Positions 1-10,763 of a stretch of DNA of 64,000 bases are shown one piece after another. The stretch comes from Gautieria morchelliformis (taxonomy: Eukaryota; Basidiomycota; Agaricomycetes; Gomphales; Gomphaceae). A model generated the notes under the pieces. The model ran no database searches. It saw only the letters and a list, made by a program, of their open reading frames with translations, and was not told the DNA's origin. Numbering within the stretch: the stretch's first letter is position 1; the number at the start of each line of letters is the position of its first letter. Both the position numbers and the translations under genes were made by a program. Location of the stretch: NCBI GenBank assembly GCA_015179125.1, contig WHVA01000192.1, forward strand, positions 1 through 64,000. The letters run 5' to 3'.

Positions 1-1088
1 ACAAACTCTCCTGCGGAGCCTATTCCCTCTTTATTAAAAGGAATACTCTTGGACCCCGATAGTGTCCTTGAACCTACACACTCTTTTATTTTATTGTTCA
101 GTGCAGCTAAGAAACGCATTGCCTTCCAGCTGTAATAACTTGGACTAGTTATTACACAGATTGCAACCAAGGTACAAATATTAAATTATTTCCGGAGTTG
201 TGCTGCTGCATTGAACTGGTATTCTACGAGTCGTGTAAATGACACGTTCTGATAGACAGCGGCATTAGCAATAACACCAAAGTCTTGAAGGGTTCCAAAA
301 CACTAGGTCTTCGCCAGGGTTGGTGAGACCCATCCAGGCTTTCCTGGCCATCTCTTCCGGTTCATTGCGACGGTCGTCAGTGTTGAAAGCATTAAAGAAC
401 ACAATATTAACATATTAATCACAACAAACACGAACCCACATCACAACCGATACATTGATAACCCCTCTCGGCGCATATACACTATGGCGCTAGCACCCGA
501 GACCTCCAGACCATCATATGCCCACTCGACCTGACCCGATCACAGCCCCCGACCCCTCCGATGTCATGGGGACACATAACACGTGTTAACACGACCTATA
601 ACACCCAAGAACCCTATCCAAGACCACCGAGCCCATCCCGAATCACGCGCCTTCCATCAGTCACGTGATCCAATCAAGGAACGCGATGCATCCAGCCGAC
701 CCTGCATATACCCAGACTATGCCCCCTATCCATCACCAAACTTCCGTTCCCTCATCCTGTTTTACACTCCATCTCCAAGCCCAACCCATACAGCGCGCGT
801 CGACACTCCTATCACTGTATATGTGCCGCTCACCCCATTCCATCATTCCCTTAGTATCACACCACCAATTTCTTGACCGCCAAGCGCCATCAGTAACTAA
901 TAAATACCTAGTTCCATGTACAATTAACTAGCAGTGAAATCGCACTTCGTTTCACTCCTCACACAGTAGTAAAACTTTCAGTCGACATAATTCATAAGAC
1001 ACACACACTCGCTGCGCGTGCAGATATTCCTGTCGATCCTAAGCCTTACTCGATTTATCTCATAATTGAGAGATTAAATCATATTGTC
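1..1088. other. Left flank, no confident gene
   Basis: No convincing gene is seen here. On the minus strand around 270-412 a run of about 40 open codons (containing RKAWMGLTNPGEDLVFW) looks protein-like and ends at a TAA near 275, but no splice context or homologue is recognised. The stretch 420-1000 is C-rich on the plus strand and has only short overlapping ORFs. It lies downstream of the gag remnant in that element's own direction, where protease and polymerase would be expected; neither is visible, so the element is truncated or deleted here. Confidence 0.3.
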
Positions 1089-4000
1089 TTAAATCATATT
1101 CCTAGAATTAAAGCCACAGTCAGCTCGTTCCAACCAGAGCACGTCTAATGAATTGGGGAACATGTCTGGGTGAGTGGTGTTATTATGATGGTGCATCCAC
1201 TGTACATAGTAGAATTCAGGTTTGAATATGTGGCCGATTTGAACGCAGTACGTCCGTCTCAAGAATCTATCGATGATGACTGATTTCTCATCGACGTCAT
1301 TGGTTAGTGGGATTGCATTATATCTCTTTGGCCAGTCTTGTTTGTCAGGGATTTCTATGCCATCATGCAGCATGGTGTTAGAAATTCCCAAGCAAAGGTC
1401 GTCGTAGAAGCATTGCACGAAGTCATTCGCGTGGACCAATTGTAAGAATTCTTCTTCGGAATCGTTATCTGACTCATCGCCTGCGTTCTCAGGGGTGACT
1501 TCAGGCGGAAAACCGCTACTATCAGCAGTACCGGTAGCCGCTGTACTGTCCATCGGTGAGTCCAGCTCCATGCAGTTCAGCTGCAGCGCCATTTGACTAT
1601 GGGCCATATCTGACGCTTCTTGCAGCTTAGCAAAGTTCACGACTGCTGCCTGGATGCCAGGAGGCCTTACTGTAGAGCGGCGAGGACAATCTCAAGATAA
1701 GTGTCCTTTTTGTTCGCAGATGAAACATTGATTATTTGCATGTAGTTCGTCGCATTTTTCTGGCGTCATCTGAGGCCGTTGTATGGTAGCGCGAGGAGTA
1801 TACGGATTTGGCTGTGTTACTGCAGAAGCAGGACGCGTACTGTCAGTGGTTGTTGACTGCTTAGGGCCACGCCAGCGGTTGCTCCGGATGGTGAGTGGCT
1901 GCTTATTCGCAGTTCTATTCAGCCTCTGATTCGAGCGGGTCCTCCCTGTCACTGTCGTTCAATCTGCATGCGTCATTGTGGACGCTTGCACGTCCTTGTT
2001 GGCCCGATGTAGTTCATACAGTCATAAGGTTTCCATGTTATCATATCGCTCTGCTGACAGTTCTAGGTCATCTAATGTGGAGAACTCGGGGGTAAACCCG
2101 TTCTCAGTCCATTTCAGGCGTAAATAAGACTGTACGCCATCCCAGAATCGCTGTATCAGTTGGAACTCAGTGATGTCAGGCAGTCGTGCCGCCATCGGTC
2201 GTAGCAGGTGAAGTTATTGCTTTACGGTGCGTTTTCCTTGAACAAGTTCGTTGAAACGAGTCCTCATCTGCCTTCTAAAGGCAGGAGGAAAGCAGTAGTT
2301 GAATAGGCCATGTCCAACGGATTCAACGGTCCAGTGCTTAATATCAGGTGAGATAAATGTCATAAAATACTGTTGTGCCTTTCCTGACATGAAGGCAAGC
2401 ATCTGTTTGACACGATGCTTCTTAGGGAATCCGGTGATCTCAAACCAAACGTTTATGGCATATGACCAACGCTCAAAGGCATCAAAGTCTGGTGTGCCAT
2501 CATAAGCGGTGGGTGTATCAATCTTCACTCTGGTCACCGTGTCCTTCCTGGACCTCCGCTGCTCACGGTCATCATTTTTCTTTTCAGGACAGTTAGCAGT
2601 GCGGAGCGTTCTTGCGCTACTACTGGATGAGCTTGAGTCAGACGAATCAGATCTGTCTGGGTCTGGCTGTCCAGCCGGTGCGATGTTCCTTGCAAAGTAG
2701 CTCATGGGAGGAGCCTGGTCTGCCGCCTTATGCATCTTACGCGAGATGCTGGGCTTCATAACGTTCCCTCCTGGCGTTATGCCTTGCAGCCTTATGATGT
2801 CCGGCAATTCGGACGATCTAGTGCGCTTATACAGTACTTCGGCATTCATGGTGGCTTCGTCTGTCAAGCTAGTGTCGCTCAAGGTGAGACTTTTGATTGA
2901 CTGCAGTGAGATCTGAGGCTTCTCTACAGATTCGTGCTCGTCGGAGTGTTCGTCGATTGTCTCAGAGGGGGTAACGCTACTCCCTCTCTGACGTGCGTCT
3001 TTCGTATGGAAGGATTCTGCTACGGGCGGCGTGCTCACAGCATAGGACGGCCGAGCGGGCACATAGGGAGAGATTGCGCTACGTGTAGTGTAGGAGTCTA
3101 TGTCCGTTGTGTGTTTAAGATGCTTGTATCTCTCCGCTCGAGCGTATAACTCATTCTGTACATCGTTGTCTAGGCCATGCAGTATATTTGCCATGAATTC
3201 CATGTAAGAGCTATGCGTATCTGCGTGTCATGACGCGTTTATTCCTCATACTCAGGTGCTCTGTCCTGCCATTTCTCACCCCATTTCCGTGTTCGTTCCG
3301 ATCGCCATTGTCATGTTCGGCAACCGATGTTCGCTGATTCACGCCCATTACCATCGCCACGCCATTAAACGCACGACCGACGGCTTTGGACTGACTTGAC
3401 AAGTCATCACTGGGTCTACCACCTCCTCTGCTCGACCCTCTCCCGATGGTGTTCTGATAGTTGGATTGTCATGACCTGTGTACTTCCTGCACCTTGGTAT
3501 CCCCATTTTCCCTTTCGCTACTCCTCCTCAGTATTCGCTCGGCTTCGCCCTCCACCTCGACCTCTCCCCCCTATGTCACCTCTGTTCACCCTTCCTTGCA
3601 TTTCGCTGAATGGGTATTCGCTGCTTGCATCATTCGCCAGCAGGCACACCATCAAATACGATCGATACCATTCACCCAGCATGATGGTTCATCATTAACC
3701 CCATCGTCCTCTTAATCCAACCCCATTGGGCGTTCGTATGGTCAAAGTGTGTTCGCAGGGCATCTCCTCCATAGGTCGTGTGGAATCAACCCAGTAGACC
3801 AAGAGTCCGTGCAGGGTAGCATGTATGGGGGTCCCAAGACATGGTTTTGTCCATAAGTGCCTTCGCCACCTTTACTCTCCGTCGTTTCATATTCTCTCTC
3901 TTCTCACATTCTATTGTATGTTTCTTTCATCTATGCTGTATCATGACTGCGCACCCCTATCCAACCCTGACTTGTGACGGCCTCTTTCCTATTCGCTGAT

Positions 4001-5067
4001 ACCTTACGAGCATTCGATATAAGTAGTTTACATTCGCATGTATATTCCCCAGTTCAATTATCATACGTCGTTCATCTTGTGCAACTTTGACCTCGCCGTG
4101 GTCACCGTCTTAAGTCTTCTCTTGGAGATTTCCATCTTTGACTAGCAGAGGACTTCGGCATCACTGGTGAGTTCTCATACTTCATCTTCGTTACCTTAGC
4201 CTTCGAACCATTTTCTGTGCTGTTGGCGAAGGGCTCCGAAGGAGCACCTTCGCCAGCGAAGGGATTGTCAAGACTTAGACAGCCCTTCCGTGAGACCTTG
4301 CACGCTACATCGTCAAGAGTCACGGGCTATTTCGCTACGACTGTAGATAGGGTGAGCCCCGTTTAGGCAAACCCTCTTACCTTGTGAACATTCATTGGTT
4401 CACCCATTCGCCGAACGGCATACTTATTCGCACAAGTTATTCGGGCATTCGCTGTGTTCACTAATACACGATATTAACGCCTAAAAACCAATCTTGACAC
4501 TGCGTCCAGTTCGTGTATTTCACAACTAGTATGTGTTGGCTGTCTCAAGTCGTTACTAGGCTCAGTTCCTCCCCAACCAGTCGGCATGCGACCGTACGGG
4601 TGCTCAGAGCCGTCGAAGTCCTCCCACCTAATGGGGGTATACTCCCCATCGTTGGGAGGGGCAACGCCAGCGTTACTGCTGGGTGCGGCTCCTACTGGGT
4701 TGCGCTCGGCGCTCCCAGGAGCATCCACGGCTTCCACCTCGGCCATTTGAAGGCCCAAGGGAGCGTCGACATGCTCAGCAGTCGAGAGCACGTCTGAGAC
4801 GGAGGGAGGGAGTGGTACCTCCTCCGCTCTAACCTCATTGAGGGTGTCTGCTGAGGGCATAGATCCCTCGCGACTGGTCGCTTGTAGCGACGCCTGGGAC
4901 GGCGGGTGCGTTGTACCCCGTCCGTCCCCCTGTCGTCTACTCAGTGCCTCATGGAACGCCGTCAGGTGTTCACCATGAGTGGTATCGAATGTATGTACCG
5001 CATCCATGCTGGCAGCACGCTGCCGGCACATTGCCCATTGGTATGTTCGGCCGTTTCGAGTCGACAT
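1089..5067 (-). pseudogene. Decayed retrotransposon Gag polyprotein, split by a solo LTR
   Basis: Gag-type capsid protein of an LTR retrotransposon, read from 5067 leftwards. The N-terminal part (5067-4500) is low-complexity and acidic. After removing the solo LTR at 3226-4499 and one copy of its target duplication, the frame runs without a break into 3220-2214, where a retrotransposon-gag-like block (AYDGTPDFDAFERWSYAINV) is visible. A CCHC zinc knuckle (CFICEQKGH, then a C five residues on) follows near 1670-1715. Four in-frame stops break it: TAA near 2212, TGA near 2030, TGA near 1960, and TGA inside the knuckle near 1692. Three fit CGA to TGA and one CAA to TAA, as expected from C-to-T mutation. 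No protease or RT follows. The element's own LTRs were not identified. Confidence 0.75.
3226..4499. mobile_element. Solo LTR, copy L1 (1274 bp)
   Basis: Starts TGTCATGAC and ends CTTGACA, the TG...CA ends of an LTR. It is flanked by a perfect 5-bp target duplication CTGCG (3221-3225 and 4500-4504). No internal retroelement region is attached, so this is a solo LTR left by LTR-LTR recombination. It interrupts the gag gene. A second internal TGTCATGAC at 3467 marks a repeated terminal module of about 241 bp. The same family recurs at 46118, 52586, 61242 and 63550. Confidence 0.9.
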
Positions 5068-6698
5068 AGTGTTGGTCTGGTTAGTTGTGGGAAGTTGTGC
5101 AATATGCTCACCGGTTGATCAGGCCGGAGAGTTTCGGAAGGTATTGGATTTATGAAGACGGGTCAAAAAATGTAAGATGGTTTAGAGGGGACTTCGAAAT
5201 ATCTTAGCAGATGGGATGACCAGTCGTAACCAAGTATATGTTCAGGGTCAGTTCTCTGTATTATACATGTATCATTTCAGTAGGCTATTTATATGAGGAG
5301 ACATGGGCCTAGGTGCCCGTGTCTTACACTTTGGTATGCGTAAGTGGTCGGCCGTATTGGATCTCCGCTAGTAATTATGCCGGTTCCTTACAGTACTGAG
5401 GCCGCGAGGTGGAGGCATAGGAATGGGCATCTGAGTTGAACACCCATGTAATTTACAGCAGGTTGTAGATGTAATTTACAACAGGTCATTGTATATGCTA
5501 GCAGGTTGTACATGTAATCTACAACTGGATTCCAACAGCCGGCGTCTGCTGCCTGCAGCCCCTTGTGACAAGTTATACACGGTTCACAGGGGTTAGCGCC
5601 ACGTGGTGCTAAATGGTGGTAATCGCCGGTGCACAGCACTGGCCACCGGTGTGCAGCAGTGCTGACTCATGCTGTCCACAGCCAGCCTGTACCTCACGGC
5701 CTCGAACACTGACGCAGGGTAGCCACACACCATGTGGCCTGCAGTAAGTACTACCCGCCACTGATAAATAGTGCATATTGCTGACGGACAGCAGGCATGC
5801 CCGTTTGTACTCATTATGCCACCCAGAGGGAAGCATAATACATGTATTGATCTGCCCCTTCTCCTATATGGTCTGTCCTAGCATAGTCTGCCAAGACTTT
5901 TAGTGACCTTGCAGATCGTAGAATAGTCTATCATACCCCATAAATTTCTAAGATATTTGTTCCCAATCTATGTTATCTGAACTGAATTGCAATTACTAGG
6001 CACGCCATTCAGTTCAGTTAAGAACAAATATGCTCAGTGCGAAATGAAGGAAGGTGTAGAAGCCTGGAACAAGGCTGTCGACCCATAAGCCATGGGCTTG
6101 GGCGATTCTCCATGTGCGAGGATGGAGCATGTGACATGGGACCCACGTCGTGACTCTACTCTCTGTACATGCAAAGAAGTGCCCATTCCGCCCGCGTGCG
6201 GCCCGACTCGGAAATGATGGTCAAGGCTGTGGCCTATGTGGACAGGGAGCATCACTGAGTGGTGGATCGTGGGGTGGAACGTGAGTGGACGGTGAGCGAC
6301 AATGACTGGGATACGGTGTCGAGCGCGAGGGGGCGGCAGGGTACAGGGAGGGAGGCCAAGGGCAGGTGAGGCAGGTGAGTCTCAGCGCTGAACGTTAGAT
6401 AACATCACTCACCTGAGAGGGGGGTACAACGTTCCTCGTGGAACTCAAGGGTGCACAAATGGCGGCCCCTTAGCGTTGGGTGCGAGCGACGTTCGATGGG
6501 ACATGGTGAACCACGGTGCCACGCGTTGTGTGACAACGCGCAACAGCACGCGGTGCAGATGGGGGGTGGGTGGGAGTGGGCGCGAGTGCTGCAAATGGTA
6601 ATTGCCACCGTTGACGGCCGAAAGTCAGCAGCGGTTGGTGCCGGGTGGCACCGGCCCCGGTGAACCGTGTACAATCACGTGCCTGGAGTTTGAAAATA
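5068..6698. other. Spacer between gag remnant and pogo element
   Basis: This 1.6-kb stretch has no supported gene. It should contain the 5' leader and 5' LTR of the gag element, but no TG...CA pair with a matching partner was found. At 5447-5530 there is a short degenerate direct repeat (about five copies of a unit like GTTGTAxATGTAATTTACAAC). All ORFs here are short and overlap in several frames. At 6684-6718 a 15-base motif (GGAGTTTGAAAATAACC / AGAGTTTGAAAAT) occurs twice in tandem at the left edge of the pogo element. Confidence 0.4.
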
Positions 6699-9600
6699 AC
6701 CAGAGTTTGAAAATTTGGGTCGAAGCCGGCCATGAGGGCCCAAGTTAATGAACTCTGTAGCTAGAGTTGTTAGTAAATACTGAATCTTTCTTGGGACGCG
6801 TGGGGTCGCGAAGATCATGTAAAATGACCATGCACGACATGTAATTTAGCACTGGAGAGCCTTCATGCACTCCTGAGACCTCTGTTTTGTTGGGATTTTG
6901 CGTGATTTACATTTCATATAACCCTATTTGGTGTTTAGTCCTTAATTCTACTATGCCGGTGGCAGGGGGCTGGTGGGAGAAACAAGGGCTAGTCACGCTG
7001 CAGCTAATTACTCTGTGTGACAGGCGCCCGCGCAGCCAGATCTTGGCATGAGACTCCGACTCACTCCACCGCCTTTTGTTCTCTGCCATCCACTGCCATC
7101 CACATCCGCGCTAACTACTGTACCCATGCCTCAATCCAGCGGGGCGACCGCGATCTCGAGCCCTATGGACGAGGATGCGGGATCTGGAATGAAAGCAGCG
7201 TTAGTAGCATTCCAATCAGGCCGGCACAAGTCGATGAGGGCGGCGGCGACCGTGTGGAATGTTAAGTACAGCACCTTGCGCAACCATATCCAAGGTAATC
7301 ACCAGGCTCCACAGGACGCTCATGAAAAGCAGAAATTGCTAAGCAGCCACAAAACCTCCGCGGTGGTCGACTGGTGCAAGTTCAAGGCGCTCAAGGGGGA
7401 GCCTCTCTCACGCCTGGACCTGCCAGCACACGGTTCACTCGTTGTGCGGCAAGGAGCCGAGTAAACGTTGGGTGGCGACGTTTCTCAAGACACATGCCGA
7501 GGAACTCAAGGCACGTAAGCCCCACGCGCTGGACCTGAAGCGAGCCCGAGCTTTCAACAGGACAAATGTCGGGTCTCATTTCAAGCTTCTCAAGGAGGTG
7601 CTGACCAAGTACGATGTCCCGCCCGAGAACATTTACAATGAGGATGAGAAGGGCGTCCAGCTCGGCGGTGGGAGGAAGGGGATCGCCACGCAATATATTT
7701 TCACCAAAGGGGCGAAGGATAGGTACGCTCTGCGATCCGACTCCCTCACCAACATCACTGTTCTGGAGGCCGTTTGCGCCAACGGCACCAAAGTTCCACC
7801 GTTGGTGGTGCTGACGAACGGCACAGAGCCAGAAGGTTGGTGGAAATGCACTGGATTGGGCGGGTGAGTCCTTCTGTACACATACGTCCTGTTCGCACTG
7901 ATGTCTGGCTTTGTAGTGTTGCATATTCTCAGAACGGCTAGACCAACGATGAGGTATATTTGGGCTGGTTCAGAGATGTTTTCCTCAAACACGTATCCAC
8001 AAATAACCCTTCGGGCAAGCCTATCCTTCTTATTACAGACGGTCACAAATCCCATGAGACAGACGGCGTCCGGGAGTTAGCAACCAAGAACGACATCATC
8101 CTCTACTCCCTCCCTCCCCATACGACCCATAAACTCCAGCCGTTGGATGTCACTGTGTTCGGCCCGCTTCAAATTGCGTGGGCCCTTCGATGCCAAAAGA
8201 GCAGCATTGAGCGGAGGCCAATCACGCGCAAAACCTTCGTGAAGGAATATCTCGCCGTCCAGGAGACGTCCATGACGACGAAGGTGATCCAAAGCACGTT
8301 CAAGCGCTGTGGAATCCACCCGTTTGACGACCAGGTGTTCACAGACGAAGACTTTGGACCTAGTCTGTCTACGTCGACAGCCGGTGGCATTGTGCCTGAC
8401 TTGTGGTCGGGGGATCTTCCCTCCTCCCCTGAGAGTGCGGAGATGATGCCCGGGGAGGACCAGGAGAGTCAGGATAGTCAAGTGAGTGACGGGTCTCCAG
8501 GCGCGCGAGGAAGGAATGACAATAACGAGGAGGATGACGAGGAAGGGCATTTTTATTTTAAAATCCGACAAGGCCGAGGTGGGGATGGTGGAGCAGCAGG
8601 GCGATATGGATGATAACGATCCAGATTATGCACCAATTGTCCAGGATGAACCTGTAAGTCAAGCGTATTTCATGTAACGTCACGTAGGCTGGTGCTGATC
8701 AGCTATAGGGCGTGACACTCCCTAATCCCAAAGAGCCCCCTCCCAACTCCATGGGTGTCAAGTCACCCATTCCATCCCTATGGGACTATCAGTTTCTCTC
8801 ACCACCCTCATCCATGGATACCTCTTCCATGACATCATCAGCACTCACAGGCTCCAGTGGCCATCGCCGTCACTCATACGGCATTCGCAGCATTACACAG
8901 GACAAGACGCGCCGCCTAAAGCTCCTGAGCCGACGGGCGGCCCACTCCTCTGCCTCCTCATCCCAGCCCTCTGGCTCCGGTGCATTCTCTTCTCCTATGT
9001 CCATCCATGACTTGCCAGTCGAGAACCTGAGTGAGAGTCTCGTCAGCCAAATAAATGGCTTGTTCCTTAACATGCGTGCCGCCCAGGCAGACACCAAGGT
9101 GGTCCGGGAAGAGAACCAGCTCTTGCAGGAGGACAGCCAGGCCTCATGGGCAGAGACCCAGGCCTCGCGGGCACACATCACACTTGCTGCCATGGAGATA
9201 GCTCATCTGCACCAACTGATAGAAGAGGGCACCAAAAAGCACCCCGCCAAACGGTGCAAGACCCATGCTGGCCCCCGGGTGATAACGTGCCCCGCATGGG
9301 CTGCCCAATTTGAGATTTGAGGAAGAACAACGACAACGTGAGGCCCAACAGGCTGAGGAAGCCGCCAAAAAGCAAGAGCTGGAAGCGGCTGCCCGAGCAC
9401 GAGAGCTTCAATGCTCTCACAATGTGGTTTTAAAGACGTTTGAGCTACCCATCGCAGCATATAAACATAAAGATGACTTGAAAGATATCGCAGCTGCCTT
9501 CGCCCTCGACCAACAGGGGACTATTGCACAGTTGACATCTCGGATCAAAGAGTACATGACCCTCCATCCTGAACTTGCCACCAACCCTCGCTTCCAGGCG

Positions 9601-10634
9601 CTTTTCTTAAAAGCGTGCCGAAGCCGCAAACGATGTGCATCCATTGGAGACTCGTCTGCGGAGGTAAATCCCCCTCTGCCTGCCCTTCCCCCTCTGCCTG
9701 CCATTCCGCCTCTACCTGCACATCTGCCCCACACATGCATGGCCCGTGGCTCGACCCCTGCTCATGACAGGTCATTCCCCGAGTTCGGCAGCGTCCCTCT
9801 CACGTGAAACCCCATGTACGCGGGCGCCCCTGTTCACCCTGGCATCCCCAGTCCCCATATGCCCTACAAGGACATGGCCTGTGGCACCCCTGCTCACGAC
9901 AGATCATACCGCGAGTTGGGCTCCAGTGTCCCTCTCATGCGAAACCCCGTGTATGCGGGCACCCCTGTTCTCCCTGGCATCCCCGGTATCCCTCTGCCCC
10001 ATGTGCACTCGGCCCGTGGCTCGACCCCTGCCCACGACATGGCGTATCCTGAGTTCATACCCAGCTCATCCAGTGTCCCTCTCACACGAAACCCCGGGTA
10101 CACTGGCCTCCCTTCCTCTTCCCTTCCCTTGACTGGTTTTGGTCCCTCTCAGGCCAATCCCTCCTCCGCATATTCCATGTACCCTGAGGCATCCAGACAC
10201 CCTGATCAGTCCTACGACCCTTCGTTTTGGCCGTACCATCACTATTAAGTGGGCCGCAAGTTCTATGTTTCATAGTACATGTATCAATATGTAGTGTACT
10301 ACTTACTTCCTCATGTACAGTAAGTAGCATACTTCTATAATGTACTGTACTGGACACTACTCTAATGGTGTGCCGTGACGGCACTCCTAGCCGAAAGAGA
10401 CGGCAATGTGTGACCCAATGGTGACAGAACGTGACGGTTTGTGACGAAATCGCACGGCATCGTGTTCAAAGTCCTGTACAGCGGCCTCTGCTACGCAGGG
10501 CTCCCTTAAAAATTAAGAGAACCTTACAGAGAACAAAATAACATTTGTAGTTTATAATCCATCCACTTTTCAGGTCTGCCTAGACTGGCATTCCGGTGCA
10601 GTAAGCAGTTTTATGCAATTTTCAAACTCCTGGT
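6699..10634 (+). mobile_element. Pogo/Tigger-like DNA transposon, full length (3.9 kb)
   Basis: The left end reads ACCAGAGTTTGAAAATT. The right end (10616-10634) is its inverted match with one extra G, and a TA dinucleotide lies on each side (6697-6698 and 10635-10636). Imperfect TIRs of about 18 bp and a TA duplication are the signature of the Tc1/mariner-pogo superfamily, and the gene inside encodes a pogo/Fot-type transposase. The outer left boundary has slight ambiguity because the TIR motif is repeated in tandem at 6684-6699. The right end lies only 129 bp before the RAD16-like start codon. Confidence 0.75.
7126..10248 (+). pseudogene. Pogo/Fot-type DDE transposase with C-terminal extension, inactivated
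   Basis: Likely start ATG at 7126. Domains in order: a psq/CENP-B-type helix-turn-helix (ALVAFQSGRHKSMRAAATVW...), a second CENP-B-like DNA-binding part (PSKRWVATFLKTH) and a DDE catalytic core. The core has acidic motifs NEDEKG near 7640, LLITDGHKSH near 8030 and LQPLDVTVFGPL near 8140. An intron is likely at 7864-7916 and another at 8653-8708. Downstream are a coiled coil (about 9060-9230), a SAP-like helix pair (9450-9560) and three degenerate 45-residue Pro/Gly-rich repeats (9740-10110). Breaks: frameshift near 7410-7425, TAG at 7939 replacing a Trp codon, frameshift near 8560, frameshift near 9310, and TGA at 9805 replacing the Arg seen in the other two repeat copies. It cannot now make a full protein. 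Confidence 0.75.
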
Positions 10635-10672
10635 TAGTATTACTGCTTGTGACCAGTCGTTCGGCAGCCGAA

Positions 10673-10700
10673 ACGCGTGATTAATAAATTTTATACGCGT
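10673..10700. promoter_or_regulatory. Two ACGCGT (MluI cell-cycle box-like) motifs upstream of RAD16-like gene
   Basis: ACGCGT occurs at 10673-10678 and again at 10695-10700, 63-91 bp before the start codon at 10764. In yeasts this hexamer binds MBF and drives G1/S transcription of replication and repair genes. Motif presence is seen; function here is inferred. The hexamer also occurs elsewhere in the window (for example inside the transposon at 6796), so only the close pair is noteworthy. Confidence 0.35.
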
Positions 10701-10763
10701 CGCCAGTTTTTAGTGTCCGACGACACCCTTTGTCTTTCTACATCATACACGGCGGCGTGCGCT

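Noticed and set aside
583..931. Two overlapping plus-strand ORFs of about 90 codons near the left end
   Set aside because: Low-complexity Pro/Ser/His translations in a C-rich stretch, with no start context, splice sites or conserved motif.
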